The notes below the pieces were generated by a model. The model did not search any database. It saw only the letters and a program-made list of their open reading frames with translations, and was not told the DNA's origin. Shown in pieces: positions 26,287-33,706 of a DNA stretch of 42,979 nucleotides (within the stretch, counting starts at the first letter, position 1; each line of letters starts with the position of its first letter). Source of the stretch: JAJFUG01 sp964473155 (GTDB taxonomy: Bacteria; Gemmatimonadota; Glassbacteria; GWA2-58-10); the NCBI GenBank assembly GCA_964473155.1, contig CAYYNT010000032.1, forward strand, positions 1 through 42,979, given 5' to 3'. A program made the translations under genes and the position numbers.

Positions 26287-26318
26287 GTTATATTTCACTC
26301 CAGGTTTTCCCCTTCGGC

Positions 26319-27686
26319 TTATTCCTTGTCTTCCAGCGAATATTCCCTGATTTTCTTCAGAAGCGTCGGCCTTGAAACTCCCAGAATACGAGCGGTTTGC
26401 GACCGGTTGTGTCCGGTGGAATTGAGCGCGGCAAGGATAGCCATCTTTTCGTTTTCAGCCAGACTGTAATTCTCCCGCTCCGAAGCCTTGCCGTTCAGCA
26501 TCGGGAAATGTGACAACGTCAACTCGCCGCCCCCGGCGACGATAAGAGCGTAACGCACCATGTTTTCGAGCTGGCGGATGTTGCCGGGAAAATCGAAGGC
26601 GGCAAGCTTTTCCAGCAGGACGGGCGAAATCCTGACCGGTGCGGATTTCCCGTGTTTGTGGATGAAGTGCTCCAGGAGCAGCGGTATGTCCTTCTTCCTT
26701 TCGCGCAACGCAGGCAGGCTTATCGGAAATGTACAAAGGCGGTAATAAAGGTCTTCCCGGAAAGTGTTCTTCCCGATCTCGGCGTTCAGATCCCTGTTCG
26801 TGGCGGCGACAATGCGGCAATCCGCCTTTCTGCCTGTGTTTCCTCCGACCGGAATGACTCTTTTATCCTCGATAGCCCTGAGTATCTTGGCCTGAAGGCT
26901 GAGCGGCATTTCTCCGATTTCATCCAGGAACAGCGTGCCGCCATCCGCTTCTCCGAATTTTCCTTCTCTCGCCGCAGAGGCTCCGGAAAATGCGCCCTTG
27001 ACATGCCCGAAAAACTCGCTTTCGGCAAGGTTCTCCGGTATGGCCGAGCAGTTGACCGCTATGAAAGGGCCTGCAGAACGCGGGCTGCAACGGTGGATGG
27101 CTTTGGCAAGAATCTCCTTGCCGGTTCCTGTCTCTCCCTGAAGAAGAACATTGACATCCTCCGGGGCGGCCAGACGTGCGAGGTTTATCATATTCCGGAC
27201 CGGCTCGTCTTTACCGATAATATCCTCAAATCCCGGATAAGGATGCATCGCCTCCGGCCGTGATCCCCCTCTTTCATTCCGTCCCGCCAATTCCCGGATC
27301 CGCTCGATCAGTTGAGCAAACTTTTTCGAGGAGGCTAAGTCCGGCTTATGAAAAAAATCCTCTGCCCCGCACCTGAGAGACTCGACCACGGTCTCCACTT
27401 CACCGCGTGAGGAAAGCATGATCACGGGCAATTCGGGACGCACTTTTTTTATACTGCGCAGGATTTCGATACCTTCCCTGTCAGCCGGCATTCTGATATC
27501 GAGCAAAACCAGCGCGGGTGAAGCGGCCATGGCTTCAGCCGCCCGATCTGCATCTAAGGCGTGCACGAGGGCAAAGTCCTCACGGCAGAGTTTAACATCG
27601 AGCAAACGGTGTATTTCCGGATCGTCATCAACTAAAAGGACTACAGGTTTCCTCACCGCCCTGCTCCCTGCGAAAGTTTTATTCAA
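26319..27686 (-). CDS. NtrC-family sigma-54-dependent response regulator
   Basis: 455 aa with three domains: receiver (~15-130, Asp63 in LLDIRMPADREG), AAA+ activator (~152-390, Walker A GETGTGKE at 184-191, Walker B GGTLFLDEIGEMP at ~249-261) and a Fis-type helix-turn-helix (~425-450, SQTARILGVSRPTLLKK). The sigma-54 contact loop reads GAFSGA rather than GAFTGA, a conservative Thr-to-Ser change found in some functional activators. It activates -24/-12 promoters when phosphorylated. Start is TTG with CAGGG upstream. It is convergent with the phosphorelay operon and divergent from the SdrD-like lipoprotein gene, whose control region holds a matching element and an inverted repeat. Those two genes are its most likely upstream signal and target. 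Confidence 0.92.
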   Translation of the reverse strand: MNKTFAGSRAVRKPVVLLVDDDPEIHRLLDVKLCREDFALVHALDADRAAEAMAASPALVLLDIRMPADREGIEILRSIKKVRPELPVIMLSSRGEVETVVESLRCGAEDFFHKPDLASSKKFAQLIERIRELAGRNERGGSRPEAMHPYPGFEDIIGKDEPVRNMINLARLAAPEDVNVLLQGETGTGKEILAKAIHRCSPRSAGPFIAVNCSAIPENLAESEFFGHVKGAFSGASAAREGKFGEADGGTLFLDEIGEMPLSLQAKILRAIEDKRVIPVGGNTGRKADCRIVAATNRDLNAEIGKNTFREDLYYRLCTFPISLPALRERKKDIPLLLEHFIHKHGKSAPVRISPVLLEKLAAFDFPGNIRQLENMVRYALIVAGGGELTLSHFPMLNGKASERENYSLAENEKMAILAALNSTGHNRSQTARILGVSRPTLLKKIREYSLEDKE

Positions 27687-27703
27687 TGTGAAGCCCTGCT
27701 AAG

Positions 27704-27733
27704 AGTATATAGAAATCCCCATACATACTCAAC
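27704..27733 (-). promoter_or_regulatory. Possible promoter of the NtrC-type regulator gene
   Basis: On the minus strand TTGAGT (27733-27728) and TATACT (27709-27704) are 18 bases apart. The predicted start, near 27697, leaves a leader of only ~11 bases, which weakens the call. Confidence 0.3.
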
Positions 27734-27771
27734 ACAAGACCGCGCATCAGCCTGTCAATCAGCCTGATACT

Positions 27772-27804
27772 TTTACACATCGACTGTAAAATATCTTTAC
27801 ACAA
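27772..27804. promoter_or_regulatory. Upstream activator site: inverted repeat plus third half-site
   Basis: TTTTACA (27772-27778), a 7-base spacer and TGTAAAA (27786-27792) form a perfect inverted repeat; a further half-site CTTTACACA lies at 27796-27804, in direct orientation 24 bases from the first. The centre is about 105 bases upstream of the -24 element, the usual distance for a sigma-54 activator. The adjacent NtrC-type protein is the natural candidate binder and might also control its own gene. Confidence 0.6.
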
Positions 27805-27885
27805 ACGGCCTGTTTTAATTCTCACTGCGAAGTCGCATCAAATGTAACCGGCCTGAAACAAATAAGATAGTTTGCTGTCTGTTCG

Positions 27886-27900
27886 TGGCACAGAAGTTGG
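27886..27900 (+). promoter_or_regulatory. Sigma-54 (-24/-12) promoter of the SdrD-like lipoprotein gene
   Basis: TGGCAC, five bases, TTGG matches the consensus TGGCAC-N5-TTGC at every position but the last. Initiation is expected near 27912, about 60 bases before the ATG. No comparable sigma-70 promoter was seen in the same stretch. Confidence 0.65.
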
Positions 27901-27971
27901 ATATACAAAGTTCAAATTTTTTGATTGTTTATCTAATTTTACAACTGAAATGACTCTGAAAGGAGTGCAAG

Positions 27972-29252
27972 ATGTTAAGCTCGATCAGTAAACTCGGACT
28001 TGCCGCCCTGGCGGGGCTGGTGGTAATTGCCGCAGGATGCTCCGATCATAACAGTGTCATGGCTCCTGAAATGACCACAGCGAACGATCCCCTCCTGAGC
28101 ACGGCTTCTTACAGCAGTTCGCAGGTTGTCAACAGTGTATCTCTGGCCGGCAGAGGAGCGAACGATCAGGCGATAACCTATCGCATCGATCTCGTAAGCC
28201 ACGAGTATGATGGAAACAATACCAAATTCACCTACAGCGTCACCTCCAATCCGGATGGCGGTCCGGCGATCAGTCATCTGACCTTTGCCCTCTGCGAAAG
28301 CCTGAGCGCCTCGGATATGGTGTATTCCAGCGATAGCCATACTTCCTGGGGTTATGATCCACCCACAGGTTTCACCGGTGTGAAATTCGATACTGGCTAC
28401 TCTGACAGGGAAACCAGGACAGTTGTGCTGGTTCTGTCTGGAAATCGTGCGGTCGAAATGGTGAGTGTGGCCGTCAAGGCTGGAAACGGATATACGGTGG
28501 CGACTGTCCCGGGACCGGCCTGTTTATCCGATCCGGTCGTCAAGAAGGTCAAAATCAGCGGCGCCGCATTCCTCGATATCAATGGCGATGGCGCCAAGGG
28601 GACGGATGAGCCGGGCATTCCTGGTTTGACTGTCACCCTTACCGGTGGCAGCCTCTATACGACCGGACCTTCAGGCGAGTATGAGTTTGAGGTCATTCCA
28701 GGTAATTATGGAGTGTCTGTAAGTATTCCCGAGGGGTTTGCCTCAGGCAACGGCAGCGAAGCCGACTTGGGCCTTGTGAAGGAGAATACGTCCCATTCCT
28801 TCTCTTTCAAAATCAATCTGGATTATATGCTTGGATTAAGCGCCAACGGGTATACGATCGGTTTCTGGAAGACCAACCTGGTCAAAGCCAGCCAAGGGAA
28901 GGTCAAGGGCACGCAGGTCGATGGCTCGCTGCTCAGCGGATATCTGTCAGTGGTCTCCAGTCTGGCCCTCGAGCCACTTAATGTGAGCAGCTACACTGAG
29001 GTGATTGATATCCTTTCGGCAACCGGTTCCGATCCAGTGCTCCTGCTCAAAAAGCAATTGATGGGATCAGAATTCAATTATTCAAGCGGAGCGTTCATCG
29101 GTGGGAACTCGCTCTATACCTATTGTTTCCTGTATCAAGCTGAATATATGGTCAAACATTCTTCTTCCTACAGCAGCACGGATATCCTGAGGCTGAAAGA
29201 CCTGTGCGATGCATATAACAACAGCCACGGCGGCGCGATAGCGCTGCTTTGA
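27972..29252 (+). CDS. SdrD B-like surface lipoprotein under sigma-54 control
   Basis: 426 aa. The lipobox (VIAAGC, Cys23) predicts lipid anchoring. Residues ~30-190 are a beta-rich region with no family I recognise. Residues ~193-285 form an SdrD B-like/Cna B-type fold (FLDINGDGAKGTDEPGIPGL, with a Ca-binding-like DINGDG). The C-terminal ~290-426 begins with TIGFWKTN and resembles a GxWK-type domain that follows SdrD-like repeats in some bacterial surface proteins. A good AAGGAG lies 7 bases before the ATG. It is divergent from the NtrC-type regulator, with a -24/-12 promoter between, and ends at a strong terminator. A matrix or adhesion protein made together with the exopolysaccharide is plausible but inferred. 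Confidence 0.8.
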   Translation: MLSSISKLGLAALAGLVVIAAGCSDHNSVMAPEMTTANDPLLSTASYSSSQVVNSVSLAGRGANDQAITYRIDLVSHEYDGNNTKFTYSVTSNPDGGPAISHLTFALCESLSASDMVYSSDSHTSWGYDPPTGFTGVKFDTGYSDRETRTVVLVLSGNRAVEMVSVAVKAGNGYTVATVPGPACLSDPVVKKVKISGAAFLDINGDGAKGTDEPGIPGLTVTLTGGSLYTTGPSGEYEFEVIPGNYGVSVSIPEGFASGNGSEADLGLVKENTSHSFSFKINLDYMLGLSANGYTIGFWKTNLVKASQGKVKGTQVDGSLLSGYLSVVSSLALEPLNVSSYTEVIDILSATGSDPVLLLKKQLMGSEFNYSSGAFIGGNSLYTYCFLYQAEYMVKHSSSYSSTDILRLKDLCDAYNNSHGGAIALL

Positions 29253-29284
29253 CGGGACTGATAGGGAAGTGAGAGAATCTATGG

Positions 29285-29316
29285 AACGGCCCGGGCATAG
29301 TCCGGGCCGTTTCTTC
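29285..29316 (+). terminator. Intrinsic terminator after the SdrD-like lipoprotein gene
   Basis: A perfect 10-bp stem (AACGGCCCGG at 29285-29294 with CCGGGCCGTT at 29302-29311) and a 7-base loop are followed by a short T-rich tract, 32 bases after the stop codon. Confidence 0.8.
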
Positions 29317-29579
29317 AGGAAAGAGAGTGTATCCTTGATCAAGATGAAAAGGCCCCGCTGTAAGCCGTAAAATAAACGGGACCCGGCTCCCGCCGCTCAA
29401 AGCGGCTTGAATCAATACCGGTCAAAAGTTGCCGCTGCATTGTTGTAAAGACAGATGGATCATAGGGCAAACCCTGACCGGGGGGATGCAGGAAACCGAA
29501 AGGCCGGAACAAAAATCTCTCATTCCCGTCCGGGCGAACGAATTACTCATCAGCAGAACTGCGAGGCATCAAGAAGCAG

Positions 29580-29709
29580 GGGGCTGTCCCAGAAATCCCA
29601 GTTTTTGCTCTTTGCAAATTGCTGCAATCTCTGACCAATTGAAATAAAATCAGTTCTGCAGGGGCACGGCGCGCCGTGCCCCTGCGTTTAAGACTTTTGG
29701 GACAGCCCC
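29580..29709. repeat. MITE-like element, copy 1 (130 bp)
   Basis: The element is bounded by perfect 11-bp terminal inverted repeats GGGGCTGTCCC and GGGACAGCCCC. Inside, a perfect 28-base palindrome (29658-29685) centred on GGCGCGCC would fold into a long GC-rich hairpin. It has the same length as copy 2 with about a dozen substitutions and no indels. There is no transposase; no convincing target duplication was seen. Confidence 0.8.
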
Positions 29710-29783
29710 TGCATTGGATTTGAAGGCGATTCTACTTCGCGGCGAACCGTGAGGAATTCCTTAATTCAACTTCCATTTAAATC

Positions 29784-30095
29784 TTAAACTTTTTTCAGTG
29801 TAATCGTACCGCCGTCCACTGACATCTCAAACTGATCTCCCAGCTTGAACTGCGGTTCCAGTTGAGCGCGAGGAATGATCAGCCCCATCTTGGTAAACTT
29901 GCGGTTTCCGGTTGCACGGGCTGACATCCCGGTCACCTTTAAAACCTCATCCTTATCCATCATCAAATCCGCCAGCGCAGATTTCAAAGTCATCTTATTC
30001 TTGATACCCAGCTCTTTCATTATTACTTGTGCGGATTTACCAGCCTTAATCATCTTATAAAGCTTGTTCTTATCGATACCTTTTCCTCTTGGCAT
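29784..30095 (-). CDS. AbrB/SpoVT-type DNA-binding protein with N-terminal helical domain
   Basis: 103 aa. The C-terminal ~40 residues match the AbrB/SpoVT swapped-hairpin pattern (GLIIPRAQL, FKLGDQFEMSVDGGTITLKKV split by a short turn). The N-terminal ~55 residues are basic and helical, with SAQVIMKELGIKNKMTLK looking like a helix-turn-helix. The ATG follows AAGGAG at ideal distance. It could be a transition-state-type regulator or an antitoxin; no toxin gene adjoins it. It lies between the two 130-bp repeats. Confidence 0.72.
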   Translation of the reverse strand: MPRGKGIDKNKLYKMIKAGKSAQVIMKELGIKNKMTLKSALADLMMDKDEVLKVTGMSARATGNRKFTKMGLIIPRAQLEPQFKLGDQFEMSVDGGTITLKKV

Positions 30096-30144
30096 TTTTC
30101 TCTCCTTCTTTCTGGTTATATGATAAAAAGAGTGCTGCTATAAT

Positions 30145-30173
30145 ATATTAACACTGATATAATAAGATATCAA
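30145..30173 (-). promoter_or_regulatory. Promoter of the AbrB-type gene
   Basis: On the minus strand TTGATA (30173-30168) and TAATAT (30150-30145) are 17 bases apart, about 50 bases before the ATG. The AT-rich surroundings with repeated GATAT words would suit autoregulation by an AbrB-type protein. Confidence 0.5.
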
Positions 30174-30765
30174 GACTGATGATTGGTATTTTATTCAAAT
30201 TGATTGCGATTATTATCAACACGGAATGGCGTGGCAGGCATAAGAATTATTAAATTAACATACTTAGAATCCTGTTATAAAACGGCGTAATAAGTCTTGA
30301 TTATTATCAAACAGCTTTCTGTTCCGCTGTGTCGGATTCCGAACACCCGCCCGATGTCCGTCTGCGGGGCGAAATAGTAACATGTGCTTGTATTTCTTCG
30401 CCCGGATTCACCGAACAACCGTTTGTGAAGTCTCGTCTTCAGGATACAACCTTTCTTTGATGATCAGTATTTCATCTCAAGATAAGAACCAAAACCTGAT
30501 CAATTTGCCCCCTGAGGATACTCCATAATAAAGCCTGTAACGCACCGATGAAAATATTCAACGCCTGGAATCCCGGCTTCGCGGTGAGCATACGGTGGCC
30601 TGCGATCTGCCCGCGCGCTCGGGCCGCTTGTCCACCGGGACATATCCGTCGGCTGAGACCGGATTAAACGCGCCTGCCTGGGGAAAACTAAAAAAAGGTT
30701 GGGGCTTGCCCCCGATACTTATATTATTATGCGGATATGCAGGCCTCAAACTTTCTGGAGGAGGC
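30174..30765. other. Intergenic stretch with no recognised gene
   Basis: About 590 bases between the AbrB-type promoter and the receiver gene. The left half is AT-rich and the right half GC-rich. An open frame runs from 30595 into the receiver, but its first 57 codons look non-coding. I see no RNA gene or clear repeat. A GGGGC/GCCCC mini-hairpin near 30702-30715 is the only structure noticed. Confidence 0.5.
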
Positions 30766-31203
30766 ATGAAATACCTTGTTCTTGTGGCCGAGGATGACAA
30801 GGATATCGGACGGGCGATAGTGCTGCGGCTGAAACGCGAGGCCTGGGACGTTATCTGGGAGACCGATGGCGACTCGGCGCTGAAAGCGATCCTGGAGAAC
30901 ATGCCCGACCTGGTGATACTGGACATAATGATGCCGGGAATGAACGGCTTCCAGGTGCTGGAGGCGATCAAGGGCAACGATGTCACCCGCCATATCCCGG
31001 TTGTGTTCCTCACCGCGCGCGGCGACCCCTCCGATGTGCGCCTGGGGATCGAGCTGCACGTGGCGGACTATATCGTGAAGCCTTTCAAGCTGAACGACAT
31101 GGCCGCGCGGGTGAAACGCCTTCTTGAAAATGTCGTTCCCCGCAGACGCGAGACCTCCGGCCCCGGCCCGGACCACTGGCCGCCGGATGGTTCGGCCGTT
31201 TAA
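30766..31203 (+). CDS. Single-domain response regulator, paralogue of the 25.5-kb gene
   Basis: 145 aa. Receiver with AEDDKD, Asp53 in LDIMMPGMNG, LTARG and VKPFKLND, then a ~25-residue Arg/Pro tail. GGAGGAGG precedes the ATG at 30766, which is why the longer frame from 30595 is rejected. The KREAWDVIWETDGDSAL stretch is nearly the same as in the receiver at 25528-25962, but codon use is much GC-richer. It stands alone, with no kinase next to it, between the two MITE-like repeats. Confidence 0.9.
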   Translation: MKYLVLVAEDDKDIGRAIVLRLKREAWDVIWETDGDSALKAILENMPDLVILDIMMPGMNGFQVLEAIKGNDVTRHIPVVFLTARGDPSDVRLGIELHVADYIVKPFKLNDMAARVKRLLENVVPRRRETSGPGPDHWPPDGSAV

Positions 31204-31283
31204 ACACAGCTTTTCTCTTCAAGTAATTGTACGCTCCGGAACGTCATCCGCCGCGGTGACACTCGCTGCGCCATACCTGCCAA

Positions 31284-31413
31284 GGGGCTATCCCAAAAGT
31301 CTCCGATTTTGCTCTTTGCAAATTGATGCAATCTCTAAACAATTGAAATAAAAGCAGTTCTGTAGAGGCACGGCGCGCCGTGCCCCTGCGTTTAAGACTT
31401 TTGGGACAGCCCC
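31284..31413. repeat. MITE-like element, copy 2 (130 bp)
   Basis: Same orientation and length as copy 1. Ends are GGGGCTATCCCAAAAGTCT and, inverted, GGGGCTGTCCCAAAAGTCT, so the terminal repeats extend to about 19 bp with one mismatch. The central hairpin (31362-31389) has two arm mismatches. The two copies flank a ~1.57-kb segment holding the AbrB-type and receiver genes. Confidence 0.8.
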
Positions 31414-31466
31414 AATTCAGTCCGCTTTTATTCCATATTAACAAATCCTGACAGACGAAAAAGCTC

Positions 31467-31496
31467 TTGACAGCAAGGCAGAGAATGAGAGAATAT
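31467..31496 (+). promoter_or_regulatory. Possible promoter upstream of aqpZ
   Basis: A consensus TTGACA (31467-31472) is followed 18 bases later by GAATAT. The -35 is perfect and the -10 weak; the leader would be about 170 bases. Confidence 0.35.
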
Positions 31497-31670
31497 TAGC
31501 AAAGAGCGCATTTGACAGAACTGCAAGCTACGTTCTCGCGAAGTAAAGACGCGGAATAGCGAAGACTGCCGGAATGAAAGGACCGGCCCGTCAGCGGACG
31601 CAATGGATTATGAATGACCGTTCTTTCTCTTCCCCAACCAGGTTTCAACCTTGAACAAAAGGAGCGGAAC

Positions 31671-32360
31671 ATGAAAAAGTATGGGGCGGAATTTTTCGGG
31701 ACATTCTGGCTGGTTCTCGGCGGGTGCGGAAGCGCTGTGCTGGCCGCTGCCTTCCCGAATGTGGGCATCGGCCTGCTGGGCGTGGCGCTGGCTTTCGGCC
31801 TCACAGTGCTGACCATGGCTTTCGCGATCGGGCATATCTCCGGCTGTCACCTCAATCCGGCTGTTTCGATCGGGCTTTGGGCGGGGGGACGGTTCCCGGC
31901 GAAAGAGATACTGCCTTATATCATCGCGCAGGTCCTGGGCGGGATTGCCGCAGGCGGAGTCCTGTACCTTATCGCGAGCGGACAGGCCGGTTTCAGCTTG
32001 GCTGGAGGTTTTGCCGCGAACGGCTACGGGGAGCATTCGCCGGGCGGTTACTGCCTGCTCTCGGCCCTGATCACGGAAGTGGTCATGACCGCGATGTTCC
32101 TGCTGGTCATCCTCGGCTCAACGGACAAGCGCGTGCCGCAGGGTTTCGCCCCGATTGCAATCGGTCTGTGCCTGACACTTATCCACCTGATCAGCATCCC
32201 GGTCACCAACACCTCGGTGAACCCGGCCCGCAGCACGGGCGTGGCCCTGTTTGTCGGGGACTGGGCCGTGGCGCAGCTCTGGCTGTTCTGGCTGGCCCCG
32301 CTAATCGGCGCTCTGCTTGGCGCTGCGATCTACCGCTGTATCGAAAAAGAGGAAAGCTGA
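31671..32360 (+). CDS. aqpZ: Aquaporin Z
   Basis: 229 aa with six membrane segments and the two half-helix NPA motifs (HLNPAVS and SVNPARSTG). Long blocks such as GFAPIAIGL, LTLIHLISIPVTNTS and NGYGEHSPGGY are those of enterobacterial AqpZ, and length agrees (231 aa). The Phe/His/Arg constriction expected of a water-selective channel appears to be kept. The ATG at 31671 has AAAGGAG 7 bases upstream; the longer frame from 31614 lacks one. It stands alone. Very close similarity to proteobacterial AqpZ could mean transfer, but the family is conserved anyway. Confidence 0.96.
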   Translation: MKKYGAEFFGTFWLVLGGCGSAVLAAAFPNVGIGLLGVALAFGLTVLTMAFAIGHISGCHLNPAVSIGLWAGGRFPAKEILPYIIAQVLGGIAAGGVLYLIASGQAGFSLAGGFAANGYGEHSPGGYCLLSALITEVVMTAMFLLVILGSTDKRVPQGFAPIAIGLCLTLIHLISIPVTNTSVNPARSTGVALFVGDWAVAQLWLFWLAPLIGALLGAAIYRCIEKEES

Positions 32361-32456
32361 GACAGGCTGAAAAGTGTTGTCCCCTGATGTCCCGCCAATC
32401 CTTGGGGCAAGCGGGCGGTATTTTGGCTCGGTGCGTGATAAATCGGGGAGGCTGGA

Positions 32457-33029
32457 ATGTCAAAGCGAATCATTGTTTTTTCCCTGTTGTTCTTTTCCGC
32501 CGCTTCCGTGTTCGCCCAGGGCAGGCTGTCCGTGGATGAAAGCAGGCTCATTCCCGCGGGCGCGACTGTCTATATCGAGCCGGCCGGCGGTTTCGAGACC
32601 GACCTTGCCGCCGCGCTGGCCGGGGAAAAAGTCCCGCTGACAGTCTTACCGGGCCGCGGCGGCGCGGATTTTGTGATTTCAGCAGGTGGTGGGATTTTCA
32701 AGACACCCGGGACCGGGGCGGACAGCAAAGATAAGGCTGCAGTCACCGTAAGAAACGTCCGGACCGGGGTGGTTGCTTTTGACTATGAGGTGAATACGAA
32801 GAGTTTCGCTCGGGGGAAGAAGGGCCAGGCTGAGGCGTGCGCGGCGCAACTGCGGAATAGGATAAAGAAGGACGGGAAAAGCTTTGAGAAAATGAAGAAA
32901 GCCAGGGAGAAGGCAGAGAAGGATATGGATAAGGCCCGGCAGAACCAGGATGAGGGCAAGAAGGACCTGGAGAAGGCCAAACCGAGCCGGGAGAAAGGTA
33001 AGAAAAACCCGGAGAAGGATAAAAAGTAG
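32457..33029 (+). CDS. Exported protein with Lys/Glu-rich C-terminal tail
   Basis: 190 aa. A signal peptide (cleavage near VFAQG), a small alpha/beta domain (~22-135) and a highly charged tail (~140-190) with repeated EKAK/EKGK-like words. The N-domain pattern (VYIEPAGGFETDLAAAL, KVPLTV, ADFVISA, VRTGVVAFDYEV, ARGKKGQAEACAAQL) recalls a family of exported hypotheticals that I associate with Acidobacteria; I do not know its function. The tail may be an unstructured or coiled-coil segment. GGGGAGG precedes the ATG. Confidence 0.72.
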   Translation: MSKRIIVFSLLFFSAASVFAQGRLSVDESRLIPAGATVYIEPAGGFETDLAAALAGEKVPLTVLPGRGGADFVISAGGGIFKTPGTGADSKDKAAVTVRNVRTGVVAFDYEVNTKSFARGKKGQAEACAAQLRNRIKKDGKSFEKMKKAREKAEKDMDKARQNQDEGKKDLEKAKPSREKGKKNPEKDKK

Positions 33030-33041
33030 ACGTGATATTGA

Positions 33042-33192
33042 GCCGGGAGTCTCTCCATCGGAATCGTCAGACTGTATGGAAGACTCCCGGTTGGGAAAGA
33101 CTTGTTCGGGCAGAAGCCGGAACGGGTGAAGAAGCTGCTGGAAGTGCTGGAACAGGCGGAAGGGGTGGATATCCCCAAAAGATGCCTGTCCT
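33042..33192 (+). pseudogene. Possible remnant of a coding region
   Basis: A stop-free stretch reads RLYGRLPVGKDLFGQKPERV and continues to a TGA at 33192 with a protein-like, amphipathic composition. No start codon with a ribosome binding site precedes it, and it is in a different frame from both neighbours. It may be the 3' end of a lost gene or chance. Confidence 0.2.
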
Positions 33193-33228
33193 GACTAATC
33201 TAGCTCCTCAGAGTAAAAGGAGTATCAA

Positions 33229-33681
33229 ATGGCCGAGAACACAAATGCTCTCGTGCAAGAGGTTGGTCGAGAAGCAGTTTACGCCCAAATATACGATGAG
33301 ATGCGTCGGTACCGTGACTATGAGTTTAATAGTTCGTCCTGGTATACTGCACTTTTACTTGCCACAATTGGCTTTCTAATAGCTGTCCGCTTTGGTGGCA
33401 CCGCACCACAATTAAAGGTTCTGCTCGTTACGAACGGTTTCTTAAAACTGGCAGTCATCGTTTCTGCCGCTCTTATCGCGGCTGCCTCCTGCTATCTCAT
33501 CTATTTTTCATCTCGTCGTTATCAGTATCTCCGAGAATGGGTCGATAATAACCTCGAACCAGATTGGAAAAAGAAAACATTCAAGCCGGATAGAATGTTA
33601 TTCGGCCCACGGCAAATTTACTATCTAACCCAGTGGCTTTTGGTCCTAATCATTACAATCATAACGTTAATTGAAATCTAA
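33229..33681 (+). CDS. Small membrane protein, first of a low-GC pair
   Basis: 150 aa. A soluble amphipathic N-terminus (~1-35) precedes three hydrophobic segments (~37-53, ~70-93 and ~132-150), with a charged cytosolic loop of ~35 residues between the second and third. AAAGGAG lies 6 bases before the ATG. I do not recognise the family; the layout of a helical N-terminus and paired membrane helices recalls SLATT-like proteins, only loosely. It is followed 25 bases later by a second membrane protein of similar plan, and both are less GC-rich than the genes on either side. Confidence 0.68.
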   Translation: MAENTNALVQEVGREAVYAQIYDEMRRYRDYEFNSSSWYTALLLATIGFLIAVRFGGTAPQLKVLLVTNGFLKLAVIVSAALIAAASCYLIYFSSRRYQYLREWVDNNLEPDWKKKTFKPDRMLFGPRQIYYLTQWLLVLIITIITLIEI

Positions 33682-33706
33682 CAAAAAGCACAGCGAGACG
33701 ACGCAT

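Noticed and set aside
29455..29515. AGGGCAAACC and a following GATGCAGGAAACC resemble the first half of a c-di-GMP-I (GEMM) riboswitch.
   Set aside because: The conserved GACGCAAAGCC segment, the second stem and the tetraloop receptor are not found, and no gene follows on the plus strand before the MITE-like repeat.
29429..31351. Two short plus-strand ORFs (29429-29647 and 31124-31351) share a peptide FCSLQI-AIS-QLK.
   Set aside because: The shared peptide is produced by translating the same part of the two MITE-like repeats; neither ORF has a convincing start.
31724..32539. A 271-codon frame overlapping aqpZ.
   Set aside because: It is an Arg/Gly-rich shadow of a GC-rich gene; aqpZ has unmistakable aquaporin motifs and a good ribosome binding site.
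32457..33029. The small exported protein was considered as a missing PelC.
   Set aside because: It has no lipobox Cys, is far from the pel operon, and its domain pattern fits a different exported family.
33032..33379. A 115-codon frame overlapping the first small membrane protein gene.
   Set aside because: It runs out of frame through the start of a better-supported gene and has no protein-like pattern.
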